Of a stretch of 64,000 nucleotides of DNA, positions 1 through 10,572 are shown piece by piece (within the stretch, counting starts at the first letter, position 1; each line of letters opens with the position of its first letter). The position numbers and the translations under genes are program-made. The stretch spans positions 38,639 through 102,638 of the forward strand of contig JAKAWV010000010.1 of assembly GCA_021827205.1 (NCBI GenBank), written 5' to 3'. This DNA comes from Pseudomonadota bacterium. GTDB taxonomy: Bacteria > Pseudomonadota > Gammaproteobacteria > Xanthomonadales > Rhodanobacteraceae. A model generated the notes under the pieces. That model worked only from the letters and a program-made list of their open reading frames with translations, was not told the origin of the DNA and did not search any database.

Positions 1-254
1 AGCATTAGCGGCAGCACCAGCCCGCGGAACAGCGCCGTCAATGCGGCGACGAAGTACAGCTCGGTGTAACCGCCGGCCCAGCCCATCAGCGCCGAGAGGA
101 TCGCGATCAGCCACGACTGCACGGCGAAGGCCACCATGTAATCCCTGAGCCAGCGCGAGCCCAGCATCACGAACGCCAGCACCAGCGCGCCGATCACGAT
201 CAGGCTGAAAATCGAGGCCAACAGCGGCGTGAAATGCAGGGCAACCATGGGCAT
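1..254 (-). CDS. hyfE: hydrogenase-4 component E (HyfE)-like membrane subunit, partial
   Basis: Only the first 84 codons are visible; the gene runs off the left edge. The start ATG (254-252) overlaps the TGA of hyfC by one base, so the two are translationally coupled. The visible part is almost entirely hydrophobic, with about three membrane segments, as in HyfE, the small membrane subunit beside HyfC in group 4 NiFe-hydrogenase and related Mrp/complex I-like assemblies. It would sit in the inner membrane arm. The call rests on position after HyfC and on hydrophobicity; another NuoK-like subunit is possible. Confidence 0.62.
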   Translation of the reverse strand, partial: MPMVALHFTPLLASIFSLIVIGALVLAFVMLGSRWLRDYMVAFAVQSWLIAILSALMGWAGGYTELYFVAALTALFRGLVLPLM

Positions 255-1195
255 CACCGGATCTGGTTGGCGACCATCGCCAACACGGCGAACACGAAGG
301 CCGCGGCCAGTGGTTCCTGGTAGCGGTAGAAGCGCAGGCGCGATTGCACGGTTTCCACGCCGATCACTGCGCCGGCGATGACCGCGAACTTGAGCGCGAT
401 GGCGCCCAGCGTGCCCAGCACGCCGATTGCGCTGCCTTGCGCCGACAGCCCCCACGGCAGGATGAACACGTTGGCGAAGATGGTGTAGAGGATGAATTGC
501 TTCATCATCCCCGCCCACTTCAGCAGCGCCAGCAACGGGCCGGAATACTCCAGCACCCGCGCCTCCTCGATCATGTACACCTCGATGTGCGTGCTGGAGT
601 GGATCGGCAGGCGATCGGTCTCGGCCAGCAGCAGCACGAAAAACGCCGCCACCAGAAACAGATGCGCCGGACTCCAGTACACCTCGATGTGCCGCACCAG
701 CAGGTGGTTGACCACGAACGGCAGCATCGCCTGCGCCATCAGCGTGATGCCGACGAATACCAGGATGAGGATGGGCTCGGCGAGGATGCCGATCAGCACC
801 GTGCGGCTGGCGCCCATGCCGCCGTAGCTGCTGCCCGAATCCATGCCGGCCAGATTGATGAAGAACGAGCCCAGGGTGAGGATCAGGCCGCCGCCGAGGA
901 TGTCGCCCATGTCCGACAGCGGCAGCGGGTAATTGGTGAGCACCGGGATCAGGATCGGCACCGTCAGCATTGCCGTGAACGCCACGAACGGCGCGGCGAT
1001 GAAGATCCAACTGGCCGAATCCGGCAACACCGTCTGCTTGCCGAACAGCTTGATTAGATCGCGCCAGGGTTGCAGCAGTCCGGGGCCTGTCGCGCGCTGC
1101 ACGCGCTCCTCGTAGCGCAGGATGAAACCCTGCAGCAGCGGCGCCGCCAGCAGCACCGTGAGCACCTGACCGATCTGCAGCAGTACGTCACGCAT
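254..1195 (-). CDS. hyfC: formate hydrogenlyase / hydrogenase-4 subunit C (HyfC/HycD, NuoH-like)
   Basis: A 313-residue integral membrane protein of the respiratory complex I subunit 1 (NuoH) family. In this family it forms the membrane anchor next to the hydrogenase module and takes part in proton or ion movement. Visible family features are an early loop with RDLIKLFGKQ, an acidic membrane helix stretch AETDRLP and the following IEVYMIEE loop; about eight membrane segments are seen. I chose ATG 1195 over a GTG 24 bases upstream because GGAG stands about 9 bases before it. It is the first gene of its operon and diverges from cfa. No hyfB lies upstream, which is unusual for hyf loci. Confidence 0.85.
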   Translation of the reverse strand: MRDVLLQIGQVLTVLLAAPLLQGFILRYEERVQRATGPGLLQPWRDLIKLFGKQTVLPDSASWIFIAAPFVAFTAMLTVPILIPVLTNYPLPLSDMGDILGGGLILTLGSFFINLAGMDSGSSYGGMGASRTVLIGILAEPILILVFVGITLMAQAMLPFVVNHLLVRHIEVYWSPAHLFLVAAFFVLLLAETDRLPIHSSTHIEVYMIEEARVLEYSGPLLALLKWAGMMKQFILYTIFANVFILPWGLSAQGSAIGVLGTLGAIALKFAVIAGAVIGVETVQSRLRFYRYQEPLAAAFVFAVLAMVANQIR

Positions 1196-1460
1196 ACGCG
1201 GAACTCCGCGCGGCGGCACGGAAAAAACATGCAGGAACCCCGTGCGCCAGGTTCAGCGTACTTCTGCGAGGCATGCCATCACTCCCGGTGGTGGGTCTCG
1301 TAGGAGTCATCAGCCCGTTGCGGGCATTCCAGGCGAACTCCATCGCCTGCTGGTGCGTTGTGCACCGATTACATGCCGACGCGGGGAACTTGTCAATCGT
1401 GTTCAGCGTCTGTGCATTTGGATGCTTACCATCCGACCCACCGTCAGTAAGGAGTTCCCG
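1196..1460. promoter_or_regulatory. divergent hyfC / cfa intergenic region
   Basis: 265 bases without a convincing gene. It must hold the promoters for the hyf operon (leftward) and cfa (rightward). A weak candidate for cfa is TTGTCA at 1390-1395 followed 17 bases later by TGCATT. A small inverted repeat, GCCCG-N3-CGGGC, lies at 1313-1325. AAGGAG at 1449-1454 is the cfa ribosome binding site. No operator is recognised. Confidence 0.3.
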
Positions 1461-2582
1461 ATGTCCTCTGCAACCGCGCTGAAGACTCGAGCCGAAACCT
1501 TGCTGCAATCCGCCGGACTGCGCTTGAACGGTCCCGACGCCTGCGATCCGCAAGTACATGACGAACGCCTGTATGCGCGCACCTTCGCGCATGGCTCGCT
1601 GGGTTTCGGCGAGGCTTACATGGATGGCTGGTGGGACGTCGCCGATCTGACCGGCATGCTCGCGCGCGTCATCGGCGCGCACATCGATGACCGGCTGCAC
1701 AACCTCGACACGCTGATCTCGCACCTGCGCGCGCGCTGGCTCAACCTGCAGCACGGACGCCATGCCTGGGACATCGGCAAGCGCCACTACGACACCGGCA
1801 ACGATCTGTTCGAGGCCATGCTCGGCAAGCGCCTGGTGTACAGCTGCGGCTACTGGGTTGCAGCCGACAACCTGGACGCCGCGCAGGAAGCCAAGCTCGA
1901 TCTGGCCTGCCGCAAGCTGCAACTCAAGCCCGGCATGCGCGTGCTCGACATCGGCTGCGGCTGGGGCGAAGCGCTGAAGTTCGCCGCCGAGCGCTACGGC
2001 GCCAGCGGCGTGGGCGTCACCGTGTCCAAAGCACAGGCCGAGTGGGCGCAAAACCTGTGTCGTGGACTGCCCATCGAGATCCGTCTGCAGGACTACCGCG
2101 AGGTCAAAGAGACCTTCGACGCGGTGTATTCCATCGGCATGTTCGAGCACGTCGGCTGGCGCAACTACCGCACCTATTTCAAAACCGTGCGCAAGTGCCT
2201 CAAACCCGACGGACTCTCGCTGCTGCACACCATCGGCAACAACGACTCACCCAGCAAACCCGATCCGTGGATCGAGAAATACATCTTCCCCAACTCGATG
2301 ATCCCCGCCGCCAGCCAGGTTGCGACGGCGCTGGAGGGTTTGTTCGTGGTCGAGGACTGGCACAACTTCGGCCCCGACTATGACCGTACCCTGTGCGCGT
2401 GGAAACAGAATTTCGACGCAGCTTGGCCGCGTCTCGCCGCACACTACGACGAACGCTTCAAGCGCATGTGGCATTTTTACCTGTGCACCTCGGCCGCGGT
2501 GTTCCGCACCCGCCGCGACCAGTTGTGGCAACTCACGCTGTCACCCGACGGCGTGCCGGGCGGCTATCGAGTGCCGCGCTGA
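1461..2582 (+). CDS. cfa: cyclopropane-fatty-acyl-phospholipid synthase
   Basis: A 373-residue SAM-dependent enzyme that adds a methylene group across double bonds of membrane phospholipid acyl chains, usually in stationary phase or under acid stress. The SAM-binding glycine motif VLDIGCGWG is near residue 160. Also visible are the family motifs HYDTGNDLF and YSCGYW before it, and GMFEHVG, which carries the glutamate and histidine used for bicarbonate binding in the family. The N-terminal lipid-binding domain is present, so the length is normal. ATG 1461 follows AAGGAG by six bases. A longer in-frame extension upstream lacks family similarity and is rejected. Confidence 0.93.
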   Translation: MSSATALKTRAETLLQSAGLRLNGPDACDPQVHDERLYARTFAHGSLGFGEAYMDGWWDVADLTGMLARVIGAHIDDRLHNLDTLISHLRARWLNLQHGRHAWDIGKRHYDTGNDLFEAMLGKRLVYSCGYWVAADNLDAAQEAKLDLACRKLQLKPGMRVLDIGCGWGEALKFAAERYGASGVGVTVSKAQAEWAQNLCRGLPIEIRLQDYREVKETFDAVYSIGMFEHVGWRNYRTYFKTVRKCLKPDGLSLLHTIGNNDSPSKPDPWIEKYIFPNSMIPAASQVATALEGLFVVEDWHNFGPDYDRTLCAWKQNFDAAWPRLAAHYDERFKRMWHFYLCTSAAVFRTRRDQLWQLTLSPDGVPGGYRVPR

Positions 2583-2671
2583 TTCGCCTCGCACCGCCAG
2601 CGGGGCTCGCCAAGACACACCTTCAGGGTGTCTCGGAATGTGACGCGGATGGATCACCCCGCACAGAACGA

Positions 2672-2701
2672 TTGACCGCAGCCGCGTCGAATAACTAAAC
2701 T
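2672..2701 (+). promoter_or_regulatory. putative sigma70 promoter for the RND efflux operon
   Basis: TTGACC at 2672-2677 and TAAACT at 2696-2701 are separated by 18 bases. They stand about 50 bases before the adaptor start codon, in the gap after cfa. The fit to consensus is moderate and no experiment supports it. Confidence 0.4.
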
Positions 2702-2750
2702 CATCAGTGCAATTGCCGCGACTGCCCCGACGCGGCCCAGGAGTTCCTGC

Positions 2751-3896
2751 ATGAAGCTCACCACTGCGCGCCTTGCCGCGCCACTGGTCGTCATCGTTCT
2801 GCTCGCCGCCTGCAGCAAGGCACCTGCCCCGACCCCGCCGCCGCCGCAGGTGGATGTGATCACCGCCAAGGCAGTCGATCTGCCCATCGTGCACACCATG
2901 GTCGGGCGTCTCGCGCCGACGCTGACCGCGCAGGTCAATGCGCGCGTCACCGGCAACGTGCTGAGCAAGGATTACCGGGAAGGCGGCGAGGTCAAGGCCG
3001 GCCAATTGCTGTTCCAGATCGATCCGGCGCCGCTCAAGGCCGCGCTCGATGCGCAACTCGCCGCGCTGGCCCAGGCGCGCGCCAGCGCCATCAACGCGCA
3101 GCTGATCGCCAGGCGCGACAAGACACTGGTGGGCCGCGGCCTGATCGCCAGGCAGACCTATGACACCGACGCCGCCACGGCACGCACCACGGCCGCCGCG
3201 GTGCAGCAGGCCGAGGCCAACGTCGAGGCCGCGCGGCTCAATCTGTCCTATGCCAACGTCACCGCGCCCATCAGCGGCCGCGCCGGCATCGCCAACGTCA
3301 CTGTTGGCGCGCTGGTCAGCGCCACCGCGGCCACGCCGATGACCACGATCGAGCGTCTCGATCCGATCTACGCCTTGTTCAGCGCGCCCTATGCGCAGGT
3401 CGCGCCATTGCAGCAGGCCGATGCCTCCGGCGCGTTCAAGGCACCTGGCGCGGCGCCCAGCGTGCGCATCATCCTGCCCGACGGCAGTACCTATGCCGAT
3501 ACCGGCAGGCTTGACTTCACCGACATGGCGGTCGACCCGCAGACTGGCGCGGTGCAACTGCGTGCGATCTTTCCCAACCCGCAACGCCTGCTGCTGCCGG
3601 GCTTGTTCGTCACCGTCAAACTCAGCGCCGGCGTGATGAAGAATGTGTTCCTGATTCCGCAGGCAGCGGTGCAGCGTGACCCACACGGTGCTTACGTGTT
3701 CGTGCTGGGCGCCGGCGACAAGGTCGAACAGCGCCCGATCAGCCTCGGCGCAATGCACGGCATCGACTGGGTGGTAATCCACGGCCTGGCCAATGGGCAG
3801 CGCGTCATCGTCAACGGCGTGCAGAAAGTGCATCCCGGCGCGATCGCCGAGGTGGCGCCGCCGCAAGCCGGGGCCGCGCCCGGCGCGGCGCGCTGA
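2751..3896 (+). CDS. RND efflux system periplasmic adaptor (AcrA/MexA family)
   Basis: A 381-residue membrane fusion protein linking an RND pump to an outer membrane channel. It begins with a lipoprotein signal ending LLAAC, so Cys20 or its neighbour is predicted to be lipidated and anchored to the inner membrane. A Pro-rich linker follows, then the lipoyl half-motifs (near residues 60-90 and 165-195) flanking an Ala-rich alpha-hairpin, then beta-barrel and membrane-proximal domains. ATG 2751 has CAGGAG upstream. The pump gene follows after 12 bases, so they form an operon. No local repressor gene accompanies the pair. Confidence 0.9.
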   Translation: MKLTTARLAAPLVVIVLLAACSKAPAPTPPPPQVDVITAKAVDLPIVHTMVGRLAPTLTAQVNARVTGNVLSKDYREGGEVKAGQLLFQIDPAPLKAALDAQLAALAQARASAINAQLIARRDKTLVGRGLIARQTYDTDAATARTTAAAVQQAEANVEAARLNLSYANVTAPISGRAGIANVTVGALVSATAATPMTTIERLDPIYALFSAPYAQVAPLQQADASGAFKAPGAAPSVRIILPDGSTYADTGRLDFTDMAVDPQTGAVQLRAIFPNPQRLLLPGLFVTVKLSAGVMKNVFLIPQAAVQRDPHGAYVFVLGAGDKVEQRPISLGAMHGIDWVVIHGLANGQRVIVNGVQKVHPGAIAEVAPPQAGAAPGAAR

Positions 3897-3908
3897 GGAG
3901 CCCACGTC

Positions 3909-6900
3909 ATGCCCAAGTTTTTCATCGATCGCCCGATTTTCGCCTGGGTGATCGCCATCCTGATTTGCCTCGCGGGCATCGCCTCGATCCTGCGTCTGCC
4001 CGTTGAAGCCTATCCCGACATCGCGCCGCCCAGCGTGGTGATCAGCGCCAGCTATCCGGGCGCCAGCGCGCAGGTGGTGCAGCAGTCGGTCACGCAGGTG
4101 ATCGAGCAACAGCTCACCGGCCTGGACCACCTGCTGTATTTCAGCTCCAGCTCCAGCGCCAACGGCAGCGCCAACATCACCGTCACGTTCCAGAACGGCA
4201 CCAACCTCGACATCGCCGCGGTGCAAGTGCAGAACCGCGTGGCCGTGGCCGAGCCGCAACTGCCCTCTCAAGTGCAAGCACTGGGCGTGCAGGTGAACAA
4301 GGCCAATGCCGGTTTCCTCGAAGTCGTGGCGCTGCGTTCAAGCAATCCCAACATCGACACGTATGCGCTCAACAATCTGCTGGCCTCGCGGGTGCTGGAT
4401 CCGATCGAACGCATCCCCGGCATCGGCAGCGCCAATCAGTTTGGCTCCGAATACGCGATGCGTATCTGGCTGAACCCGCTCAAGTTGCAGGGTTACAGTC
4501 TGTCCGCCACGGACGTGCTCAATGCCGTCGAGGGCCAGAACATCCAGACCGCCGCCGGTTCGTTGGGCGCGGCTCCCGCCGTGCCGGGGCAGGCGCTGAC
4601 CGTCACGGTCAACGGCGCGAGCCGCTTCAGCACACCGCAGCAGTTCGAGAACATCATCCTGCGCACCAACAGCAATGGCACCACGGTGCGCCTGAAGGAC
4701 GTCGCGCGTGTCGAGCTGGCGCCCTACAGCTACGGCTTCATGAGCCTGTACAACGGCAAGCCCGTGGCCGGCATGGGCCTGCAGCTGCTGCCCGGCGCCA
4801 ACGCCTTGAACGTAGCCAAGGCGGTGCGCGTCAAGATGGATCAGTTGCAGCAGACTTTCCCGCGGGGTGTCACCTGGTTCACGCCGTACGACAGCACGAC
4901 CTTCGTCAAGGTTTCGATTGACGAGGTGGTGAAAACGCTGTTCGAGGCGATGCTGCTGGTGTTTCTGGTGATCTACCTGTTCCTGCAGAACCTGCGCGCC
5001 ACGCTGATTCCCTCGCTGGTGGTGCCGGTGGCGCTGCTGGGCACTTTTGCCGGGTTGTATATCGCCGGATTCTCGATCAACATCCTCACCTTGTTCGCGA
5101 TGGTGCTGGCCATCGGCCTGGTGGTGGACGACGCCATCGTGGTGGTGGAGAACGTCGAGCGCCATATCTCCGAGGAAGGTCTTGCACCGCGCGAGGCCAC
5201 CCTCGTCGCCATGGAGCAGATCACCGGCGCGATCGTGGCCATTACCCTGGTGCTGGCCGCGGTGTTCATTCCTGCGGGCTTGCTGTCCGGCAGCGTGGGC
5301 GTGATTTACCGCCAGTTCTCGCTGACCATCGCCATCGCCATGCTGCTCTCGGCATTCATGGCGCTGAGCTTCACGCCGGCCCTGTGCGCCAGCATCATCA
5401 AACCCAACCAGCATGAGAACCGCATGCTGGGCTGGTTCAACAAATTGTTCGCGCGCACCCAGCGCGGCTACATGACGCGCATGCGTCACTCCGTACGCCA
5501 CACGCCGCGCTGGATGCTGCTGTACTTGGTGCTGATCCTGGGCGCGGCGTGGCTGTTCACGCGTCTGCCGTCGAGCTTCCTGCCCGAGGAGGATCAGGGT
5601 TACGCGCTGGCCATCGTGCAGTTGCCGCCCGGCGCCACTCTCGATCGCACCATCGCCGTGATGGGTCAGATCAAGAATATCGTGATCAAGAATCCGGCGG
5701 TGACCGGCATGATGGAAATCGCCGGCTTCAGCTTTGTCGGCTCGGGCGAGAATACCGGCATGGGCTTCATCCGCCTCAAGCCGTGGAGCAAACGCACCAA
5801 GCCCGATGAGCAGATCGGCCCGTTCATGGCCTGGGCCAATCATGCGCTCAGCGGCATCAAGGGCGCGCAGATCTTCGTGGTGAATCTGCCCACCATCCGC
5901 GGCCTCAGCCAGTTCGGTGGCTTCGACATGGAGATGGAGGATCGCGCCGGTCTCGGCCATGACAAGCTGATGCAGGCCATGGCCACGCTGCTGGCCAAGG
6001 CCCATCGGGATCCCGCGGTCACCGGGGTGCGGCCCAACATGCTGCCGCCGGCGCCGCAGTTGCAGATGAGCGTCGACCGCGTGCAGGCCGCCTCGATGGG
6101 CTTGTCGGTCAGTGGCGTCTATACGGCTCTGCAGTTGATGCTGGCACCCGTGTTCGTCAACGATTTCAACTACCAGGGTCGCGTGCTGCGCGTGCTGATC
6201 GAAGCCGATGCGCCGTTCCGGATGGGTCCGCAGGATCTCGATGATTTCTATACCGCCAGCAACACCGGCGCCATGGTGCCGCTGTCCACTGTGGTGCACA
6301 CCAAGTGGACGATGGGTTCGCCCACGCTGACACGCTACAACGGCTACGGCTCAATCGAGATCGTCGGCAATGCCGCGCCCGGCTACAGCTCGGGCCAGGC
6401 CATGACCGCCATGCAAGATATCGTCGATCACGACCTGCCGCATGGCATCGGCTACGAGTGGACTGGCCAGTCCTATCAGGAAGTGCTGTCCGGACAGCAG
6501 GCGCCGATCCTCTACGCGCTGTCGATGATCGTGGTGTTTCTGGCGCTGGCGGCGTTGTACGAGAGCTGGTCGATTCCCATCGCCGTGCTGCTGGTGGTGC
6601 CCATGGGCGTGCTGGGTTCCTTGCTGCTGACCTGGCTGCGTGGATTGCCGGATGACATCTACTTCAAGGTGGGATTGATTGCGATCATCGGCCTCTCGGC
6701 CAAGAACGCGATTCTGATCATCCAGTTCGCGCACGAGTTGCAGCAAAAGGGCATGGGCCTGATTGCGGCCACGCTGGAAGCCGCGCGATTGCGCCTGCGC
6801 CCGATCCTGATGACCTCGATCGCCTTCATCCTCGGCGTGCTGCCGCTGGCGATCAGCAGCGGCGCCGGCGCCAACAGCCGCCACTCGATCGGCACCGGCG

Positions 6901-7040
6901 TGATCGGCGGCATGCTCGGCGCCACGGTGATCGGCCTGCTGCTGATTCCGGTGTTCTACGTCGTCGTGCGCCGCCTCACTGGCGACCGGAGCGACGGTAC
7001 CGAGGCCACCGGCGAAGACGTGATCCGGCCATTCGACTGA
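3909..7040 (+). CDS. RND multidrug efflux pump, HAE1 family (AcrB/MexB-like)
   Basis: A 1043-residue inner membrane proton/drug antiporter. The N-terminus FFIDRPIFAWV is the standard HAE1 signature. The layout is one membrane helix, a large periplasmic loop, six helices, a second loop and helices 8-12. The proton-relay aspartate pair is visible in GLVVDDAIVVVEN (near residues 400-415) and the conserved lysine in GLSAKNAILI (near 935). Length matches the family. GAGGAG overlaps the adaptor stop. No outer membrane channel gene follows, so it probably uses a TolC/OprM-type channel encoded elsewhere; substrates cannot be told from the sequence. Confidence 0.94.
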   Translation: MPKFFIDRPIFAWVIAILICLAGIASILRLPVEAYPDIAPPSVVISASYPGASAQVVQQSVTQVIEQQLTGLDHLLYFSSSSSANGSANITVTFQNGTNLDIAAVQVQNRVAVAEPQLPSQVQALGVQVNKANAGFLEVVALRSSNPNIDTYALNNLLASRVLDPIERIPGIGSANQFGSEYAMRIWLNPLKLQGYSLSATDVLNAVEGQNIQTAAGSLGAAPAVPGQALTVTVNGASRFSTPQQFENIILRTNSNGTTVRLKDVARVELAPYSYGFMSLYNGKPVAGMGLQLLPGANALNVAKAVRVKMDQLQQTFPRGVTWFTPYDSTTFVKVSIDEVVKTLFEAMLLVFLVIYLFLQNLRATLIPSLVVPVALLGTFAGLYIAGFSINILTLFAMVLAIGLVVDDAIVVVENVERHISEEGLAPREATLVAMEQITGAIVAITLVLAAVFIPAGLLSGSVGVIYRQFSLTIAIAMLLSAFMALSFTPALCASIIKPNQHENRMLGWFNKLFARTQRGYMTRMRHSVRHTPRWMLLYLVLILGAAWLFTRLPSSFLPEEDQGYALAIVQLPPGATLDRTIAVMGQIKNIVIKNPAVTGMMEIAGFSFVGSGENTGMGFIRLKPWSKRTKPDEQIGPFMAWANHALSGIKGAQIFVVNLPTIRGLSQFGGFDMEMEDRAGLGHDKLMQAMATLLAKAHRDPAVTGVRPNMLPPAPQLQMSVDRVQAASMGLSVSGVYTALQLMLAPVFVNDFNYQGRVLRVLIEADAPFRMGPQDLDDFYTASNTGAMVPLSTVVHTKWTMGSPTLTRYNGYGSIEIVGNAAPGYSSGQAMTAMQDIVDHDLPHGIGYEWTGQSYQEVLSGQQAPILYALSMIVVFLALAALYESWSIPIAVLLVVPMGVLGSLLLTWLRGLPDDIYFKVGLIAIIGLSAKNAILIIQFAHELQQKGMGLIAATLEAARLRLRPILMTSIAFILGVLPLAISSGAGANSRHSIGTGVIGGMLGATVIGLLLIPVFYVVVRRLTGDRSDGTEATGEDVIRPFD

Positions 7041-7063
7041 GCGGCAACGCGCAATGAGCATCA

Positions 7064-7086
7064 GGCGGGCCCGGCTTGGACCCGCC
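7064..7086 (+). terminator. hairpin downstream of the RND operon, possible terminator
   Basis: GGCGGG at 7064-7069 pairs with CCCGCC at 7081-7086, with a further CC/GG pair inside. It begins 24 bases after the pump stop codon. No T-tract follows, so it may be a weak or factor-assisted terminator or an mRNA 3' stabiliser. Confidence 0.4.
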
Positions 7087-7156
7087 CTATCCGCGATCCA
7101 CGGCCCACGCCGCGATCTGCGATCTGCGTTGAGTGAGCGATTTCTGCCCCCGATAA

Positions 7157-7181
7157 CCGGCGACGAGCCCCTCGTCGCCGG
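7157..7181. repeat. perfect 11-bp inverted repeat with 3-base loop
   Basis: CCGGCGACGAG at 7157-7167 is exactly mirrored by CTCGTCGCCGG at 7171-7181 around a CCC loop. It lies in the 253-base gap between the RND operon and the YeiH-family gene. It could be a bidirectional terminator or a REP-like unit. No T-run borders it. The rest of the gap, 7182-7293, shows an AT-richer patch around 7244-7265 that may hold the next promoter. Confidence 0.6.
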
Positions 7182-7293
7182 GCCTCTCGCCCGCGTCCAT
7201 CATTCGCACTGATCGAGCCCATTAGTAAACCGGACTGTGCCTATTCAATGATTGCTTATATACATTCGCGACCCTTTTCGTGGAATCCGCGCA

Positions 7294-8391
7294 ATGCCCA
7301 GCACGCAGCACGAGCATATCGATCCGGTCGAGGACGTGATCGAGCACATCCTCCCGGCCGACAACATCGAGCTCACCGCGCCCGAGCCATTGGCACCGCA
7401 TCCGCTAGTCGCGCTGCTGCCCGGCCTCGGCTTGGTATTCGTGATGGCGCTGATCGCATGGTGGCTTGGACATCTGGCGCCGCTGGTCGGCGGCCCGGTG
7501 ATCGGCATCGTCCTCGGCATCATCGTGCGCAACCTGCGCGCGCCCGGCGCCGTGTTTCACTCCGGCATACGCTTCGCCGCGCGCCAAGTGCTGCAATGGT
7601 CGGTAGTGGTGCTGGGCTTCGGCCTCAGTCTGGGCACGGTGGCCCACACCGGGGTAGCGTCGCTGTCGGTCACGCTGGTGACGATGACCGCCGCGTTCCT
7701 CACCGCGTGGGGCTTGGGCAAGCTGCTCCGCGTCTCCGGCAATCTGAAAATCCTGATTGGCGTGGGCACCGCGATTTGCGGCGGTTCGGCCATCGCCGCG
7801 GTCACGCCGATCGTGCGCGCCGACGAGCATGAAACCGCGTTCGCCATTTCCACGATCTTCCTGTTCAACCTGGTCGCGGTGCTGCTGTTTCCATTTCTCG
7901 GGCACATGATGCACTTGTCGAATTTCGGTTTCGGCATGTGGGCTGGCACCGCGATCAACGACACGTCCTCCGTAGTGGCCGCGGCTTACAGCTATTCGCA
8001 TGCGGCCGGCAATTACGCCACCATCGTCAAGCTGACGCGCTCCACGCTGATCATCCCGGTGTGTCTGGTGCTGGCCGTGGTCGAGGCCTGGCGCCAGAAG
8101 CGAAGCGGCGCCCAAGGCTTCAGCCTGGCGCGCGTCTTCCCGTGGTTCATCGTGTGGTTTCTGGTCGCCTCGGGAATCCGCACGGCGGGACTGATCCCCA
8201 ACGACTGGCAGCCGTACGTGGCCGAACTGGCGATCTTCATGATCGTCATGGCGCTGACCTCGATTGGCCTGTCCGCCGATCTGCGACGCATGGCCGCCAC
8301 CGGCGCGCGCCCGATCCTGCTGGGTACCGGCGTATGGGCCGCGGTGGCCATCAGCAGTCTGCTCGTGCAGCGCGCGCTGGGCCAGATCTGA
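7294..8391 (+). CDS. YeiH family putative sulfate exporter / membrane protein
   Basis: A 365-residue inner membrane protein of the UPF0324/YeiH family (Cons_hypoth698 domain). Members are predicted to have about ten membrane helices and are annotated as putative sulfate or small-anion exporters, but the function is poorly proven. Visible family motifs are the ICGGSAIAA stretch, GTAINDTSSVVAA and the C-terminal GLSADLRR. ATG 7294 is preferred over an in-frame TTG at 7252, because the extra residues are not family-like; the ribosome binding site is weak. No neighbour suggests a substrate. Confidence 0.82.
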   Translation: MPSTQHEHIDPVEDVIEHILPADNIELTAPEPLAPHPLVALLPGLGLVFVMALIAWWLGHLAPLVGGPVIGIVLGIIVRNLRAPGAVFHSGIRFAARQVLQWSVVVLGFGLSLGTVAHTGVASLSVTLVTMTAAFLTAWGLGKLLRVSGNLKILIGVGTAICGGSAIAAVTPIVRADEHETAFAISTIFLFNLVAVLLFPFLGHMMHLSNFGFGMWAGTAINDTSSVVAAAYSYSHAAGNYATIVKLTRSTLIIPVCLVLAVVEAWRQKRSGAQGFSLARVFPWFIVWFLVASGIRTAGLIPNDWQPYVAELAIFMIVMALTSIGLSADLRRMAATGARPILLGTGVWAAVAISSLLVQRALGQI

Positions 8392-8499
8392 TCTCGCGCC
8401 GCGGCGAAACTTGCACGCGCCCATGGGAAAATCCTGCGCGCGCCGCCAATCGGCCGCGAATGCCGGCCCCGAATCAGGTCAGGTTTTCGCGCCACGCAC

Positions 8500-9666
<1,167 letters not shown>

Positions 9667-9777
9667 GGGAGCCTCCGGAGTGCGCTGCCGCGCGCGGCAA
9701 ACGAGCGTTTGAAAAACAAAATTGTAGCGCCTGCCGTCACGGTGCATTGTGCAAGTGCCGTCGAAACGCGGCGCCGT

Positions 9778-10572
9778 TCAGCGCGAACGCGCCCCCGCCG
9801 GGCAAGGCAACGGCGAGGGCTTGCCGCGGCGCTGCGCCAGCAGCCAGTGCAGCAGGTCGGGCGTGTCGTAGGCCTCGGGCCAGATCACGTGCGTCGCCGG
9901 CCACGGACCGTGGCGGTACTCGGTATAGCAAGGCCTGCCGCCGGCCGCGCGCAGCGCCGCCACCACCGGGCGCGAACCGACCATGGCGCCGCCGTAGCCG
10001 GTGACCACGTTGGTGTCGTTGTCGTCGGCCGCGGCGAACACCCACTCGGAAATCCGCGCGATGCGCGCCAGGCCTTTCAGTTCCGTGGCGCCAGTCATCG
10101 GCACCAGCGCCGCGAAAGCGTGCGGATACGCCTTGGCCGTGGCCCACGCGCCGCTGGCACCCGAGGACAATCCGGTCAGATACACGCGATCACGGTCCAC
10201 CGGCCAGCGCGCCTCGATCGCGCGGATGACAGCCATCACCGCGGCCGGACTCCAGGTTTCCTGCGGCGATTGCGGCGCCGCGAACAACACCGGGATGCGC
10301 GCATCGATGGCGTTATCCAGCAACTCGAGCGCGCCGTTCGCGTCGTAGTCGATCTGCGCCTCGTTGTCGTCGCCGGCCTGATCGGAGCCGTGCAGGAACA
10401 CGATCAGCGGCAGGCGCGTGTCCGCCGGCAGCGGCGCGGGCACGTAGATGCGATACGGCAAACCCGCCGCGCCCGGCGCGCGCGCGACGAGAAAATCCGC
10501 CGGCGTCACGCCTGCCGCGCGCGCTGCACCCGACACGGCAAAGAGACACAGCAGCAAAGCGCAAGCACGCAT
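9778..10572 (-). CDS. secreted alpha/beta-hydrolase esterase (PHB-depolymerase/carboxylesterase-like)
   Basis: A 264-residue hydrolase with a signal peptide likely cleaved after ARA near residue 18, so it is exported to the periplasm or outside. The fold is shown by the FLHGSDQ oxyanion loop, the nucleophile elbow GLSSGASG, a later acidic loop (AADDND) and a C-terminal THVIW histidine, giving a plausible Ser-Asp-His triad. It resembles the family of feruloyl/acetyl-xylan esterases and PHB depolymerase-like proteins; the substrate is unknown. ATG 10572 was chosen over a GTG three codons earlier. It diverges from the regulator at 10721. Confidence 0.72.
   Translation of the reverse strand: MRACALLLCLFAVSGAARAAGVTPADFLVARAPGAAGLPYRIYVPAPLPADTRLPLIVFLHGSDQAGDDNEAQIDYDANGALELLDNAIDARIPVLFAAPQSPQETWSPAAVMAVIRAIEARWPVDRDRVYLTGLSSGASGAWATAKAYPHAFAALVPMTGATELKGLARIARISEWVFAAADDNDTNVVTGYGGAMVGSRPVVAALRAAGGRPCYTEYRHGPWPATHVIWPEAYDTPDLLHWLLAQRRGKPSPLPCPAGARSR

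Noticed and set aside
4338..6299. Long minus-strand frame inside the RND pump gene
   Set aside because: Antisense shadow of the pump; the plus-strand product has all HAE1 motifs.
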